Positions 1-5,400 of a DNA stretch of 5,400 bases are shown piece by piece (position 1 is the first letter of the stretch; every line of letters begins with the position of its first letter). The translations under genes were made by a program, and so were the position numbers. The notes beneath the pieces were generated by a model. That model had not been told where the DNA came from, ran no database searches, and worked only from the letters and a program-made list of their open reading frames with translations. Source of the stretch: Spirochaetaceae bacterium (GTDB taxonomy: Bacteria; Spirochaetota; Spirochaetia; B11-G9); NCBI GenBank assembly GCA_030633365.1, contig DAOVSY010000221.1, positions 1 through 5,400 of the forward strand, read 5' to 3'.

Positions 1-426
1 CCTGAAGGTGCAAAAGGTGGAGTTGCTATTGGTGGTGGATCACTATGGATGACTAATAATCATAGTTCAGAAGAGGAACTTGCTGCTTTAAAGTTAATAA
101 CCTATATTTCTGAAGATGAATCTCAGATTGCATGGCATAAGGGAACAGGATATTTCCCAGTTCGTAAGACTGCTATGGATCAGCTGAAAACAGAAGGATG
201 GTTTAATGAGAATCCTAATTATCTAACAGCATTTAATCAGCTTTTGGATAGTCCTGAAACATTAAATACTTCAGGTGGACTTCTTGGTATATTCCCGGAA
301 GCACGTGAACTTATTCAGTCTGCAATTCAGGAAATGTATGCAGGAAAACCTGTTAAACAGGCTCTTGATGAAGCTGCGGCTAAAGCTAATGCATCTATTG
401 CTGAATGGAATGAAGTAATTCAATAA
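1..426 (+). CDS. ugpB: UgpB-type ABC transporter substrate-binding protein, C-terminal part (5' end outside window)
   Basis: This is the extracytoplasmic solute-binding component of an ABC importer. Family members capture sn-glycerol-3-phosphate or a related phosphodiester or sugar outside the membrane and deliver it to the UgpA/UgpE permease. The frame is open from base 1 to a TAA at 424-426, giving 141 residues, so the ATG at 49 is internal and the signal peptide and N-terminal lobe lie upstream. The fragment begins with a glycine-rich GGGSLWM stretch (residues 11-17), followed by TGYFPVR (49-55). Both are typical of the UgpB C-terminal half. A GWFNENPNY segment (66-74) and a closing helical YAGKPVKQALDEAAAKAN region (113-130) follow, as in E. 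coli UgpB. It directly precedes the matching permease genes, which supports the assignment. Other sugar-binding proteins of the same fold share parts of these motifs, so the exact ligand is inferred. Confidence 0.86.
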   Translation, partial: PEGAKGGVAIGGGSLWMTNNHSSEEELAALKLITYISEDESQIAWHKGTGYFPVRKTAMDQLKTEGWFNENPNYLTAFNQLLDSPETLNTSGGLLGIFPEARELIQSAIQEMYAGKPVKQALDEAAAKANASIAEWNEVIQ

Positions 427-449
427 GTAAAATAAATCTTAATATTTAT

Positions 450-477
450 GGAAGCTGCCTATAATACGGCAGCTTCC
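450..477 (+). terminator. Perfect 10-bp hairpin between ugpB and ugpA (partial terminator or mRNA-stabilising stem)
   Basis: GGAAGCTGCC (450-459) is the exact reverse complement of GGCAGCTTCC (468-477), with an 8-nt loop TATAATAC and a following TTT (478-480). The stem starts 23 bases after the ugpB stop and ends only 7 bases before the ugpA Shine-Dalgarno sequence. The U-tract is short, so full termination is unlikely. In binding-protein operons, hairpins in this position commonly allow more binding protein than permease by partial termination or by protecting the 3' end of the upstream mRNA. That role is inferred here from position and structure. Confidence 0.75.
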
Positions 478-484
478 TTTAATT

Positions 485-489
485 GAGGA
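485..489 (+). promoter_or_regulatory. Shine-Dalgarno site that fixes the ugpA start
   Basis: GAGGA at 485-489 lies 5 bases before the ATG at 495, a workable spacing. The frame also offers a TTG at 483, but that codon overlaps this site and has only the hairpin stem in front of it. The ATG at 495 is therefore preferred. Confidence 0.75.
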
Positions 490-494
490 CACAA

Positions 495-1364
495 ATGAAA
501 CAGTCAACTTTTGACAATAAATATCTTCCATATGTTTTACTTATTCCTACATTTTTTATTCTTGTGGTTTTTCTTTTTTATCCGGCAATAGAAACTTTTA
601 GATTAAGTTTATTCAAAATACACCCCTGGACAGGCGCTGAAAAATTTGCCGGCTTATATAATTTTATAAAAATATTTACCAATGGGGATTATTTAAGAAG
701 TTTTGTCCTTTCTGCTTTTTTTGCTCTGGCAGTAATCGCTGCAGGGCTTTTCTTCAGTCTTTTAATATCTGTACTTTTAAATCAGAAAATAAAAGGAATG
801 CGTTTTTACCGTACTTTTTTAATATGGCCATATGCTTTATCTCCGGCAATTGCCGGCGCATTATTTAATTTTCTGTTTAATCCGGCAAATGGTGTTTTAT
901 GCTATTTTACCGGGTTTCGTACATGGCTGACTGATCAAAATACAGCAATAATAGTAGTAATAATTGCAGCTGTATGGAAAAATCTTGGGTATAATATTAT
1001 TTTTTATTTAACTGCTTTACGAAATGTCCCTTCATCTGCTCTGGAATCTGCATCGATTGATGGTGCCGGTCCTGTAAAAAGTTTTTTTTATATAACATTT
1101 GCATTTCTTTCACCAACAACTTTTTTCCTTTTTGTTATGAACACTATTTATGCTTATTTTGCAAGTTTCGGTTTAATAGACGTTTTGACGCAAGGAGGAC
1201 CGGCAGGTTCTACCAAAGTGCTTATCTATTATCTGTATAAAGATTTTTTTGTTCATTCAAAAATAGGGTACGCTGCTGCTGAGAGCCTTGTATTATTCAG
1301 CCTTGTTGTTGGAGTTACAGTTCTTCAGTTTCGAACAGCCGGGAAAAAAGTCCATTATCAATAA
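495..1364 (+). CDS. ugpA: UgpA-type ABC transporter permease
   Basis: This is an inner-membrane permease subunit of a Ugp-type importer, expected to pair with UgpE and form the translocation path. The protein has 289 residues from the ATG, close to the 295 of E. coli UgpA. Six hydrophobic segments are visible near residues 13-34, 72-96, 105-128, 150-174, 198-222 and 259-280. The cytoplasmic EAA loop that contacts the ATPase appears as ALESASIDGAGPVKSFF (182-198) and keeps the invariant Gly. The LTQGGPAGSTKVLIYYLY stretch (231-248) and a QFRTAGKKVHYQ tail match what I recall of UgpA, whose E. coli form ends in a similar KVRYQ. A Shine-Dalgarno site supports the ATG at 495 over an in-frame TTG at 483. 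It lies between ugpB and ugpE, 18 bases upstream of the latter. The transported substrate within the Ugp/sugar family is inferred. Confidence 0.92.
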   Translation: MKQSTFDNKYLPYVLLIPTFFILVVFLFYPAIETFRLSLFKIHPWTGAEKFAGLYNFIKIFTNGDYLRSFVLSAFFALAVIAAGLFFSLLISVLLNQKIKGMRFYRTFLIWPYALSPAIAGALFNFLFNPANGVLCYFTGFRTWLTDQNTAIIVVIIAAVWKNLGYNIIFYLTALRNVPSSALESASIDGAGPVKSFFYITFAFLSPTTFFLFVMNTIYAYFASFGLIDVLTQGGPAGSTKVLIYYLYKDFFVHSKIGYAAAESLVLFSLVVGVTVLQFRTAGKKVHYQ

Positions 1365-1370
1365 CAGCCA

Positions 1371-1375
1371 GGAGG
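1371..1375 (+). promoter_or_regulatory. Strong Shine-Dalgarno site for ugpE
   Basis: GGAGG at 1371-1375 is 7 bases before the ATG at 1383, inside the 18-base gap after the ugpA stop. It is a near-perfect site and suggests efficient independent initiation for ugpE. Confidence 0.8.
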
Positions 1376-1382
1376 ATCAATT

Positions 1383-2207
1383 ATGAGGCGAACAAAAATT
1401 AAGAGTATAAGTACACATGTTCTATTAATAATAAGTGTTTTAATAATCAGTCTGCCTGTTATATTAGCTTTAATTATAAGTACTCAGACAGAAGCGCAGG
1501 TTTTATCATATCCACCGGGATTAATTCCAGGTACAAACATGGTAAACAATTATGTATCTGCGTGGAATTCAGTTAATCTGGGACGAATGATTATTAATTC
1601 AACAATTATTGCTTTCGGGGTAATTATTGGTAAAGTTACAATGAGTCTGTTGGCTGCATTTGCCTTTACCCATTTTGAATTTAAAGGGAAAAACCTGCTT
1701 TTTGGACTTATTCTGGTAACTCTGCTCCTTCCTGTTCCGGTAAGAATAGTAGCTCTTTTTGATATTATACGAAGTATGCATTGGATAGATACTTATGCAG
1801 GTTTAATTATTCCCTTCTGGGCAAGTGCTACAAGTATTTTTATTCTTATTCAAAGATTTAAAACGGTCCCTTCCGAGTTAATTGACGCATCAAAAATGGA
1901 TGGCTGTACTCCAATGCAGTATTTCTTTAAGGTTCTGATGCCCCTTACTAAAAGCACTATAGGTGCTTTGGTAGTTATTAATTTTATTTATATCTGGAAT
2001 CAGTATTTATGGCCATTAATGGCTACTAATTCAAAAGAGATGCGAGTAGTTCAGGTCGGAATAAAAATGCTTATGAGTACAGAATCTACAAATAACTGGG
2101 GTGTCATAATGGCTGGAGTAATTATAACAATGATTCCACCACTGTTGGTATTTATAGTAATGCAGGAAAGTTTTATGAAAGGTTTTGCTTTACAGAGTGA
2201 AAAGTAG
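1383..2207 (+). CDS. ugpE: UgpE-type ABC transporter permease
   Basis: This is the second inner-membrane permease subunit of the Ugp-type importer. At 274 residues it is close to the 281 of E. coli UgpE. Hydrophobic segments lie near residues 11-33, 68-94, 104-126, 138-156, 190-213 and 240-262. The EAA loop reads ELIDASKMDGCTPMQYFFKV (165-184), with D-A-S replacing the usual E-A-A and the conserved Gly at 174. Family-typical stretches include LIPGTNMVNN (47-56), LLLPVPVRI (114-122), SYAGL-like TYAGLIIP (137-144), IWNQYLWPL (204-212) and a C-terminal QESFMKGFALQSEK, which resembles the SEK end of E. coli UgpE. An excellent ribosome site precedes the ATG. No ATPase gene follows: the next gene, 22 bases on, encodes a DHH phosphoesterase, so the energising subunit is encoded elsewhere. 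Confidence 0.92.
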   Translation: MRRTKIKSISTHVLLIISVLIISLPVILALIISTQTEAQVLSYPPGLIPGTNMVNNYVSAWNSVNLGRMIINSTIIAFGVIIGKVTMSLLAAFAFTHFEFKGKNLLFGLILVTLLLPVPVRIVALFDIIRSMHWIDTYAGLIIPFWASATSIFILIQRFKTVPSELIDASKMDGCTPMQYFFKVLMPLTKSTIGALVVINFIYIWNQYLWPLMATNSKEMRVVQVGIKMLMSTESTNNWGVIMAGVIITMIPPLLVFIVMQESFMKGFALQSEK

Positions 2208-2216
2208 AGTTGTGAC

Positions 2217-2220
2217 AGGA
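2217..2220 (+). promoter_or_regulatory. Shine-Dalgarno site and start context of the DHH gene
   Basis: AGGA at 2217-2220 lies 9 bases before the ATG at 2230. In-frame TGA and TAA codons (2224-2229) sit immediately before that ATG, so it is the first possible start. An out-of-frame ATG at 2223 would give only five codons. Confidence 0.6.
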
Positions 2221-2229
2221 ATATGATAA

Positions 2230-3456
2230 ATGAAAACTAAACTTATAACTGCAATGGAGGAAGCTGTTCACAAGCTTGATAGTTATCCTTCTAAAAAAAT
2301 TAGTCTTTTTCATCATAATGATACAGATGGACTTAGTTCTGGTACAATCCTTCTATCTGCATTTAAGATAGCTGAATATGAAATTTCAAGATTTTCTCTT
2401 GAGAAACCTTACCCTCAGGTTCTGGAAAAGATATTTTTTGAAAGTGGGCAAATTATAATATTTACAGATTTTGCAGGTAAGATAGCTCCATTGATTTCCC
2501 AATTAAACAGGGGAAGAAATCTGGTAATGATAATTGATCATCATCCAGCAGAAGAATCCGGAGATGAAAGTGTAATAAATCTTGATGGTGAACTTTTTGG
2601 ACTCAAGGGAGATCGTGATATTTCAGCTTCTGCAACCTGCTTTCTGTTTTCAGAAGTACTTCTTAAGAGTGTTGGGAAAAATGCAGACTTTCTCTCGCAT
2701 TTAGGTGCTTTGGGTGCAATTGGAGATGGTTTTTTAGTAAACGGGGCTCTTTCCGGTGTAAACAGGGAAGTTATGGAAATTGCAGAGAAAGGGAATTTAA
2801 TACGTGTTGTAAAGAATACCCAGGGTGAAGAATATTTTATTAACCTTGGAGGAATTGAATATTCTGCAACCGATATATGTGTTTCTCTGGATACTCTGGG
2901 GGGTGTAGGGTACTACCAAAATGGTACAGCCTTGGGAATTGAACTTTGTCAGAAGGGTTTAACAACCACACTTAAAAAATTGATAGAAGAGTTGGATTTA
3001 AAAAAAGAAGAAATATTTTTAAAAGAAATTGATAATCTCAAACAGAAAATAAATACAACAAAAAATCTACATTGGTTTAATGTTCATGAGAGATTCAAAC
3101 CCATGGGTGTAAAAATGATAGGTGTTTTTTGTAATTTAATTAAAAATATGGATTTTCTGGATAAAACCAAATATCTTGCAGGTTTTCAGACTGTACCTAA
3201 TGAAGTTCCTGGTTTTGGTGAGATAGATTTTAATTCTACAAAAATATCTATGAGGGTTTCGGACTTTCTTACAGATGAAATCCGAAATGGAGCGGCTCCT
3301 GGTCTTAGCATGTTTTTACCAGCTGCTACCTATAAATTGGGAGGGTTTGCAGATGCCTGCCATGGATTATCTGCTGCAACAACTGTAAAGGTTGGGCAGG
3401 AAGAAGATTTAATTATTGAAATTGAAAAACAATTAGAACAACTGGGGAGAAACTAG
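2230..3456 (+). CDS. DHH-family phosphoesterase (RecJ/archaeal-exonuclease-like)
   Basis: This is a predicted metal-dependent cytoplasmic phosphoesterase of the DHH superfamily, whose members cleave single-stranded DNA or RNA, short oligonucleotides, cyclic dinucleotides or pyrophosphate. The metal-binding motifs appear in order: HHNDTDG (28-34; motif I, DxDG), FTDF (78-81; motif II), IIDHHP (101-106; the DHH motif) and LGAIGDG (161-167; motif IV). A helical, lysine-rich linker at about 245-280 leads to a DHHA1-like substrate-binding end. That end shows KISMR (338-342), and where DHHA1 proteins usually read GGHxxAAG it has GGFADACHGLSAA (371-383). It keeps a Gly pair and a His but in altered spacing. 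The arrangement recalls archaeal RecJ-like proteins more than bacterial RecJ, which is longer. In-frame stops just upstream fix the start. It follows ugpE by 22 bases and precedes the kinase gene by one. The substrate is unknown. Confidence 0.82.
   Translation: MKTKLITAMEEAVHKLDSYPSKKISLFHHNDTDGLSSGTILLSAFKIAEYEISRFSLEKPYPQVLEKIFFESGQIIIFTDFAGKIAPLISQLNRGRNLVMIIDHHPAEESGDESVINLDGELFGLKGDRDISASATCFLFSEVLLKSVGKNADFLSHLGALGAIGDGFLVNGALSGVNREVMEIAEKGNLIRVVKNTQGEEYFINLGGIEYSATDICVSLDTLGGVGYYQNGTALGIELCQKGLTTTLKKLIEELDLKKEEIFLKEIDNLKQKINTTKNLHWFNVHERFKPMGVKMIGVFCNLIKNMDFLDKTKYLAGFQTVPNEVPGFGEIDFNSTKISMRVSDFLTDEIRNGAAPGLSMFLPAATYKLGGFADACHGLSAATTVKVGQEEDLIIEIEKQLEQLGRN
3444..3449 (+). promoter_or_regulatory. 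Kinase-gene Shine-Dalgarno site inside the DHH coding end
   Basis: GGGGAG at 3444-3449 lies within the last codons of the DHH gene, 8 bases before the ATG at 3458. The placement indicates translational coupling of the two genes. Confidence 0.7.
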
Positions 3457-3457
3457 A

Positions 3458-4429
3458 ATGGGAACAGGCAAGGGTTTTGGAAAAACAATACTTATTGGGG
3501 ATCAGTTTGTTCTGTGGGAAATACCAGCAATACTCTCAGCTATACCTTTTGAGACTTTATGCAAAGTTGAAAGGATTAAGTCCGGTTCAGGTTGGATATT
3601 AGAGGACAATCGAATTGAAGTTCCAGGTTATAAAAAAGCGAAAGAAAAAGATAGTATAGCTTCCTTTAATAGAATGGTGGAAGTTATGAAACTGGATCTT
3701 GAAAAAAATCCAATTAGAATTACTGTAGCAGGTGATCTTCTTGCAGGAAGCGGAGTAGGAGCCAGTGCCGCTATTTGTGTCTCTTTTGCAAGGGCATGTA
3801 ATGAAGAGTTTGGCCTTGATCTGGATATACTTGGAATAAACTATGTAGCCTGGGAAGGTGAATTTGGCTACCACGGGCTTCCAAGTGGACTGGATAATAC
3901 TGTATCAACATATGGTGGAGCAATTAAATATAGAATTAAAGATAGTATCAAGCAGTTCGAGCGTATTGATATTTCAGAGCCCATAGAAATAGTTTTAGGA
4001 AATAGTGGTGTAACAGCAAATACTGCTGCACTTAAGGGCTTTCTTGAAGAGCAGGAAAAAAATGATCCTGATCTATTTAATTCTCGTCTTGATACAATAA
4101 GAAACCAGGTGAAAGATCTTGGTGACTCTCTTTCCGGTGGGAATCTAAAAGAAACCGGCCGTATAATGAGTAACAACCATAAAATATTGATAGATATGGG
4201 GCTTTCCCATGAACGGCTGATTTACCTGTGTGATATGGCAAATTCCCTTGGAGCATATGGCTCTAAGGTGACAGGTGGAGGTAGAGGAGGGTATATGCTT
4301 GCTCTTACTCCTGGGAAAGAACTTCAGGATAAGGTGGCTTCTGCTTTTGAGGCTGAAGGCGTTCCTACTATAAGGACGACTATTGGCGGGAAACCTACTG
4401 ATGATACAAAGAAACAAATTCTGACTTGA
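3458..4429 (+). CDS. GHMP kinase, mevalonate kinase-like
   Basis: This is a predicted cytoplasmic ATP-dependent small-molecule kinase whose closest recognisable relative is mevalonate kinase (mevalonate to 5-phosphomevalonate, isoprenoid synthesis). At 323 residues it has the length of bacterial and archaeal mevalonate kinases. Motif 1 is GKTILIGDQFVLWEIPAI (8-25), with Lys9 aligning to the conserved Lys13 of the human enzyme. The ATP-binding loop is AGSGVGASAA (96-105). Motif EFGYHGLPSGLDNTVSTYGG (135-154) places Glu135 and Asp146 exactly 11 residues apart, like human Glu193 (Mg binding) and Asp204 (catalytic base). The C-terminal glycine loop is GSKVTGGGRGGYM (268-280). Oddities are GDQ where the family has GEH, Glu21 where Gly is usual, and GGGRGG in place of GAGGGG. 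The start is one base after the DHH stop. No other mevalonate-pathway gene is present, so a different substrate is possible. Confidence 0.82.
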   Translation: MGTGKGFGKTILIGDQFVLWEIPAILSAIPFETLCKVERIKSGSGWILEDNRIEVPGYKKAKEKDSIASFNRMVEVMKLDLEKNPIRITVAGDLLAGSGVGASAAICVSFARACNEEFGLDLDILGINYVAWEGEFGYHGLPSGLDNTVSTYGGAIKYRIKDSIKQFERIDISEPIEIVLGNSGVTANTAALKGFLEEQEKNDPDLFNSRLDTIRNQVKDLGDSLSGGNLKETGRIMSNNHKILIDMGLSHERLIYLCDMANSLGAYGSKVTGGGRGGYMLALTPGKELQDKVASAFEAEGVPTIRTTIGGKPTDDTKKQILT

Positions 4430-4431
4430 AT

Positions 4432-4482
4432 GTAAGGGCAGCCACGAGGGTCGATAAATCGATCCTCGTGGACTGCCCCTAC
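4432..4482. repeat. Long GC-rich imperfect palindrome in the convergent gap (dispersed-repeat-like; possible two-way terminator)
   Basis: The left arm (4432-4455) pairs with the right arm (4458-4482) over 24 positions, including a G-T wobble (4450/4463). There is one A-C mismatch (4435/4479) and one unpaired A (4472). The uninterrupted core includes CCACGAGG (4442-4449) with CCTCGTGG (4464-4471), and the outer part GGGCAG with CTGCCC. The centre is TCGATAAATCGA. Bases 4436-4478 are about 63% GC (27 of 43), well above the AT-rich genes around it. It starts 3 bases after the kinase stop and ends 18 bases from the stop of the opposing DUF438 gene. Neither side has a clear T-tract, so it is not a textbook terminator. 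The GTAGGGGC-type ends resemble intergenic palindromic repeats (REP/MITE-like) seen in many bacterial genomes. Copy number cannot be judged from one window. Confidence 0.75.
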
Positions 4483-4500
4483 GTAAAACAACAGATATGT

Positions 4501-5400
4501 TTAATCCCAGTTAAGAAGTTTTCGTTCTCCTTCCAGATCCTTAAACCTTCTTATATCCTGGCTGACTTCCAGTATTCCTTTGTAAGAACCGGATTTATTG
4601 TGAAGAGCATAATAAGTAGTAAAAATCAATTTTTCTTTAAAATTAAACCAGAACTCTGCCTTTTGTTTTGTACCTTGTTTAAAGGTTGATATAATTTCAT
4701 TGACTATGTGTACGCTTTCCGGAGGATGACAGTTTTGAACATCCCTTCCAATTATTGCAGATGATCTTGGGAAAATTCTATTTTCTGATTCAGAGAAAAA
4801 TACTACTTTATCATTCTCATCAATCATAGTAATTTCTACATTTAGACTCCCAAAAATCATCTCCAACTGATCCATTGAGACTTCACCTGTTTCAGTTATA
4901 AATGAACATTCTTTTTGCCAGGAACCCTCTTTAATAATAATTTCAGGTTTTGTTGGTGTATCAATGAAAGTAAATGGAATTTCAAAACTTTGAAGATGCA
5001 TTTCCTTCCAATCTTTTTTTGGGATTGTTTTTATGGCTACAGGGTAAATTATTCTATCTTCTTTTAAAATCATTCCAAAAGTTAAAAAAAAGAATCTTCC
5101 AATTTCAATATTTAGCTGATCCCAAATTCTTAGAGGGTTTTCTAAAATTAATATAATTTCTTTAAGACTGTTTCTAATATCATCATGGAGAGACCACATT
5201 ACTTTTATGGGATTATAGTTATTCCAGTATTTTTCAATATATGGAAAGAGTATATTTTCTTTTTTTATATAATGTTCATCAAAGTCCAGTATTTCCAAAA
5301 ACAGAGGGATTAATTTTTGTCGTAACATAGGATAGGTAAATGATTCGTCTGTATGATATTTTTTCAGTATCTGTTTAATTGCATTCATCTTTTCTTCAAG
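4501..5400 (-). CDS. DUF438-type protein: hemerythrin-like region plus C-terminal PAS domain (5' end outside window)
   Basis: This is a probable cytoplasmic sensor-like protein of the DUF438/PAS family; its ligand and output are unknown. The frame is open through base 5400, and the four codons before the ATG at 5388 read LEEK. The family's N-terminal DUF438 and first hemerythrin helix normally precede this point, so that ATG is probably internal. Numbering from it, residues 1-130 resemble a hemerythrin-like bundle: EHYIKKENILFPYIEK (38-53), VMWSLHDDIR (63-72) and KEDRIIYP (109-116), with His39, Glu44, His68 and Glu110 as candidate metal ligands. Residues 168-290 form a PAS domain with TMIDENDKVVFFS (187-199), RIFPRS (204-209), IIGRDVQNCHPPESVHIV (212-229), AEFWF (244-248), GILEVSQDI (271-279) and a final LEGERKLLNW (285-294). 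There is no transmembrane segment or kinase domain. It is convergent with the kinase gene. Confidence 0.88.
   Translation of the reverse strand, partial: LEEKMNAIKQILKKYHTDESFTYPMLRQKLIPLFLEILDFDEHYIKKENILFPYIEKYWNNYNPIKVMWSLHDDIRNSLKEIILILENPLRIWDQLNIEIGRFFFLTFGMILKEDRIIYPVAIKTIPKKDWKEMHLQSFEIPFTFIDTPTKPEIIIKEGSWQKECSFITETGEVSMDQLEMIFGSLNVEITMIDENDKVVFFSESENRIFPRSSAIIGRDVQNCHPPESVHIVNEIISTFKQGTKQKAEFWFNFKEKLIFTTYYALHNKSGSYKGILEVSQDIRRFKDLEGERKLLNWD

Noticed and set aside
460..465. TATAAT, a perfect -10-like hexamer in the hairpin loop
   Set aside because: No -35-like hexamer lies about 17 bases upstream (the region reads TCTTAAT), and transcription would begin within the hairpin arm. The match is expected by chance in AT-rich DNA.
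511..516. TTGACA, a perfect -35-like hexamer just inside ugpA
   Set aside because: It lies in coding sequence and no good -10 follows at 16-18 bases.
1599..1781. Open frame on the minus strand inside ugpE
   Set aside because: It lies wholly within a clear permease gene, has a low-complexity composition, no recognisable domain and no ribosome site.
2223..2240. Five-codon ATG-to-TAA frame overlapping the DHH start
   Set aside because: It is too short to interpret as a leader peptide, with no regulatory codon bias or alternative hairpins around it.
2908..2935. Short inverted repeat TACCA/TGGTA inside the DHH gene
   Set aside because: A five-base stem within coding sequence is expected by chance and has no positional logic.
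3599..4417. Three overlapping minus-strand open frames within the kinase gene
   Set aside because: They are antisense to a well-supported GHMP kinase, have compositions typical of antisense frames and no recognisable motifs.
4426..4689. Plus-strand open frame running through the palindrome into the DUF438 gene
   Set aside because: It overlaps the kinase stop, reads through the palindrome and lies antisense to a conserved PAS domain; it has no ribosome site or domain.
4974..5156. Plus-strand open frame antisense to the DUF438 gene
   Set aside because: The opposite strand encodes conserved hemerythrin/PAS sequence; this frame is a Phe/Leu/Lys-rich shadow.

Overview
The window is AT-rich, densely coding bacterial DNA using the standard code (TAA, TAG and TGA all act as stops). 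It fits a low-GC bacterium, probably an anaerobe. A mevalonate kinase-like gene, an archaeal-looking DHH phosphoesterase and a DUF438/PAS protein together would suit a spirochaete, a clostridium or a similar lineage. I cannot fix the taxon from sequence alone, so this is inference.

Positions 1-2207 (+) hold an ABC importer cassette of the Ugp type (sn-glycerol-3-phosphate / glycerophosphodiester uptake). It consists of the C-terminal part of the substrate-binding protein (ugpB, cut by the left edge), a perfect 10-bp hairpin, and the two permease genes ugpA and ugpE. No ATPase (ugpC) or phosphodiesterase (ugpQ) gene follows ugpE.

Positions 2230-4429 (+) hold two tightly packed genes with no visible promoter or terminator before them: a 408-aa DHH-family phosphoesterase, and one base after its stop a 323-aa GHMP kinase resembling mevalonate kinase. 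Gaps are 18 nt (ugpA-ugpE), 22 nt (ugpE-DHH) and 1 nt (DHH-kinase). The four genes could therefore be read as one transcript, although the DHH-kinase pair need not be functionally tied to the importer.

Positions 4430-4500 form the convergent gap. It contains a long, GC-rich, imperfect palindrome (4432-4482) that could act as a two-way terminator but looks like a copy of a dispersed intergenic palindromic repeat.

Positions 4501-5400 (-) hold the C-terminal part of a DUF438-type protein (hemerythrin-like region plus PAS domain). Its reading frame runs open through the right edge, so the first visible ATG (5388) is probably internal.

I found no tRNA, rRNA, CRISPR array, transposase or phage gene. 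The points most worth following are the DHH-kinase pair with its altered motifs, the long palindrome, and the hairpin between the binding-protein and permease genes.
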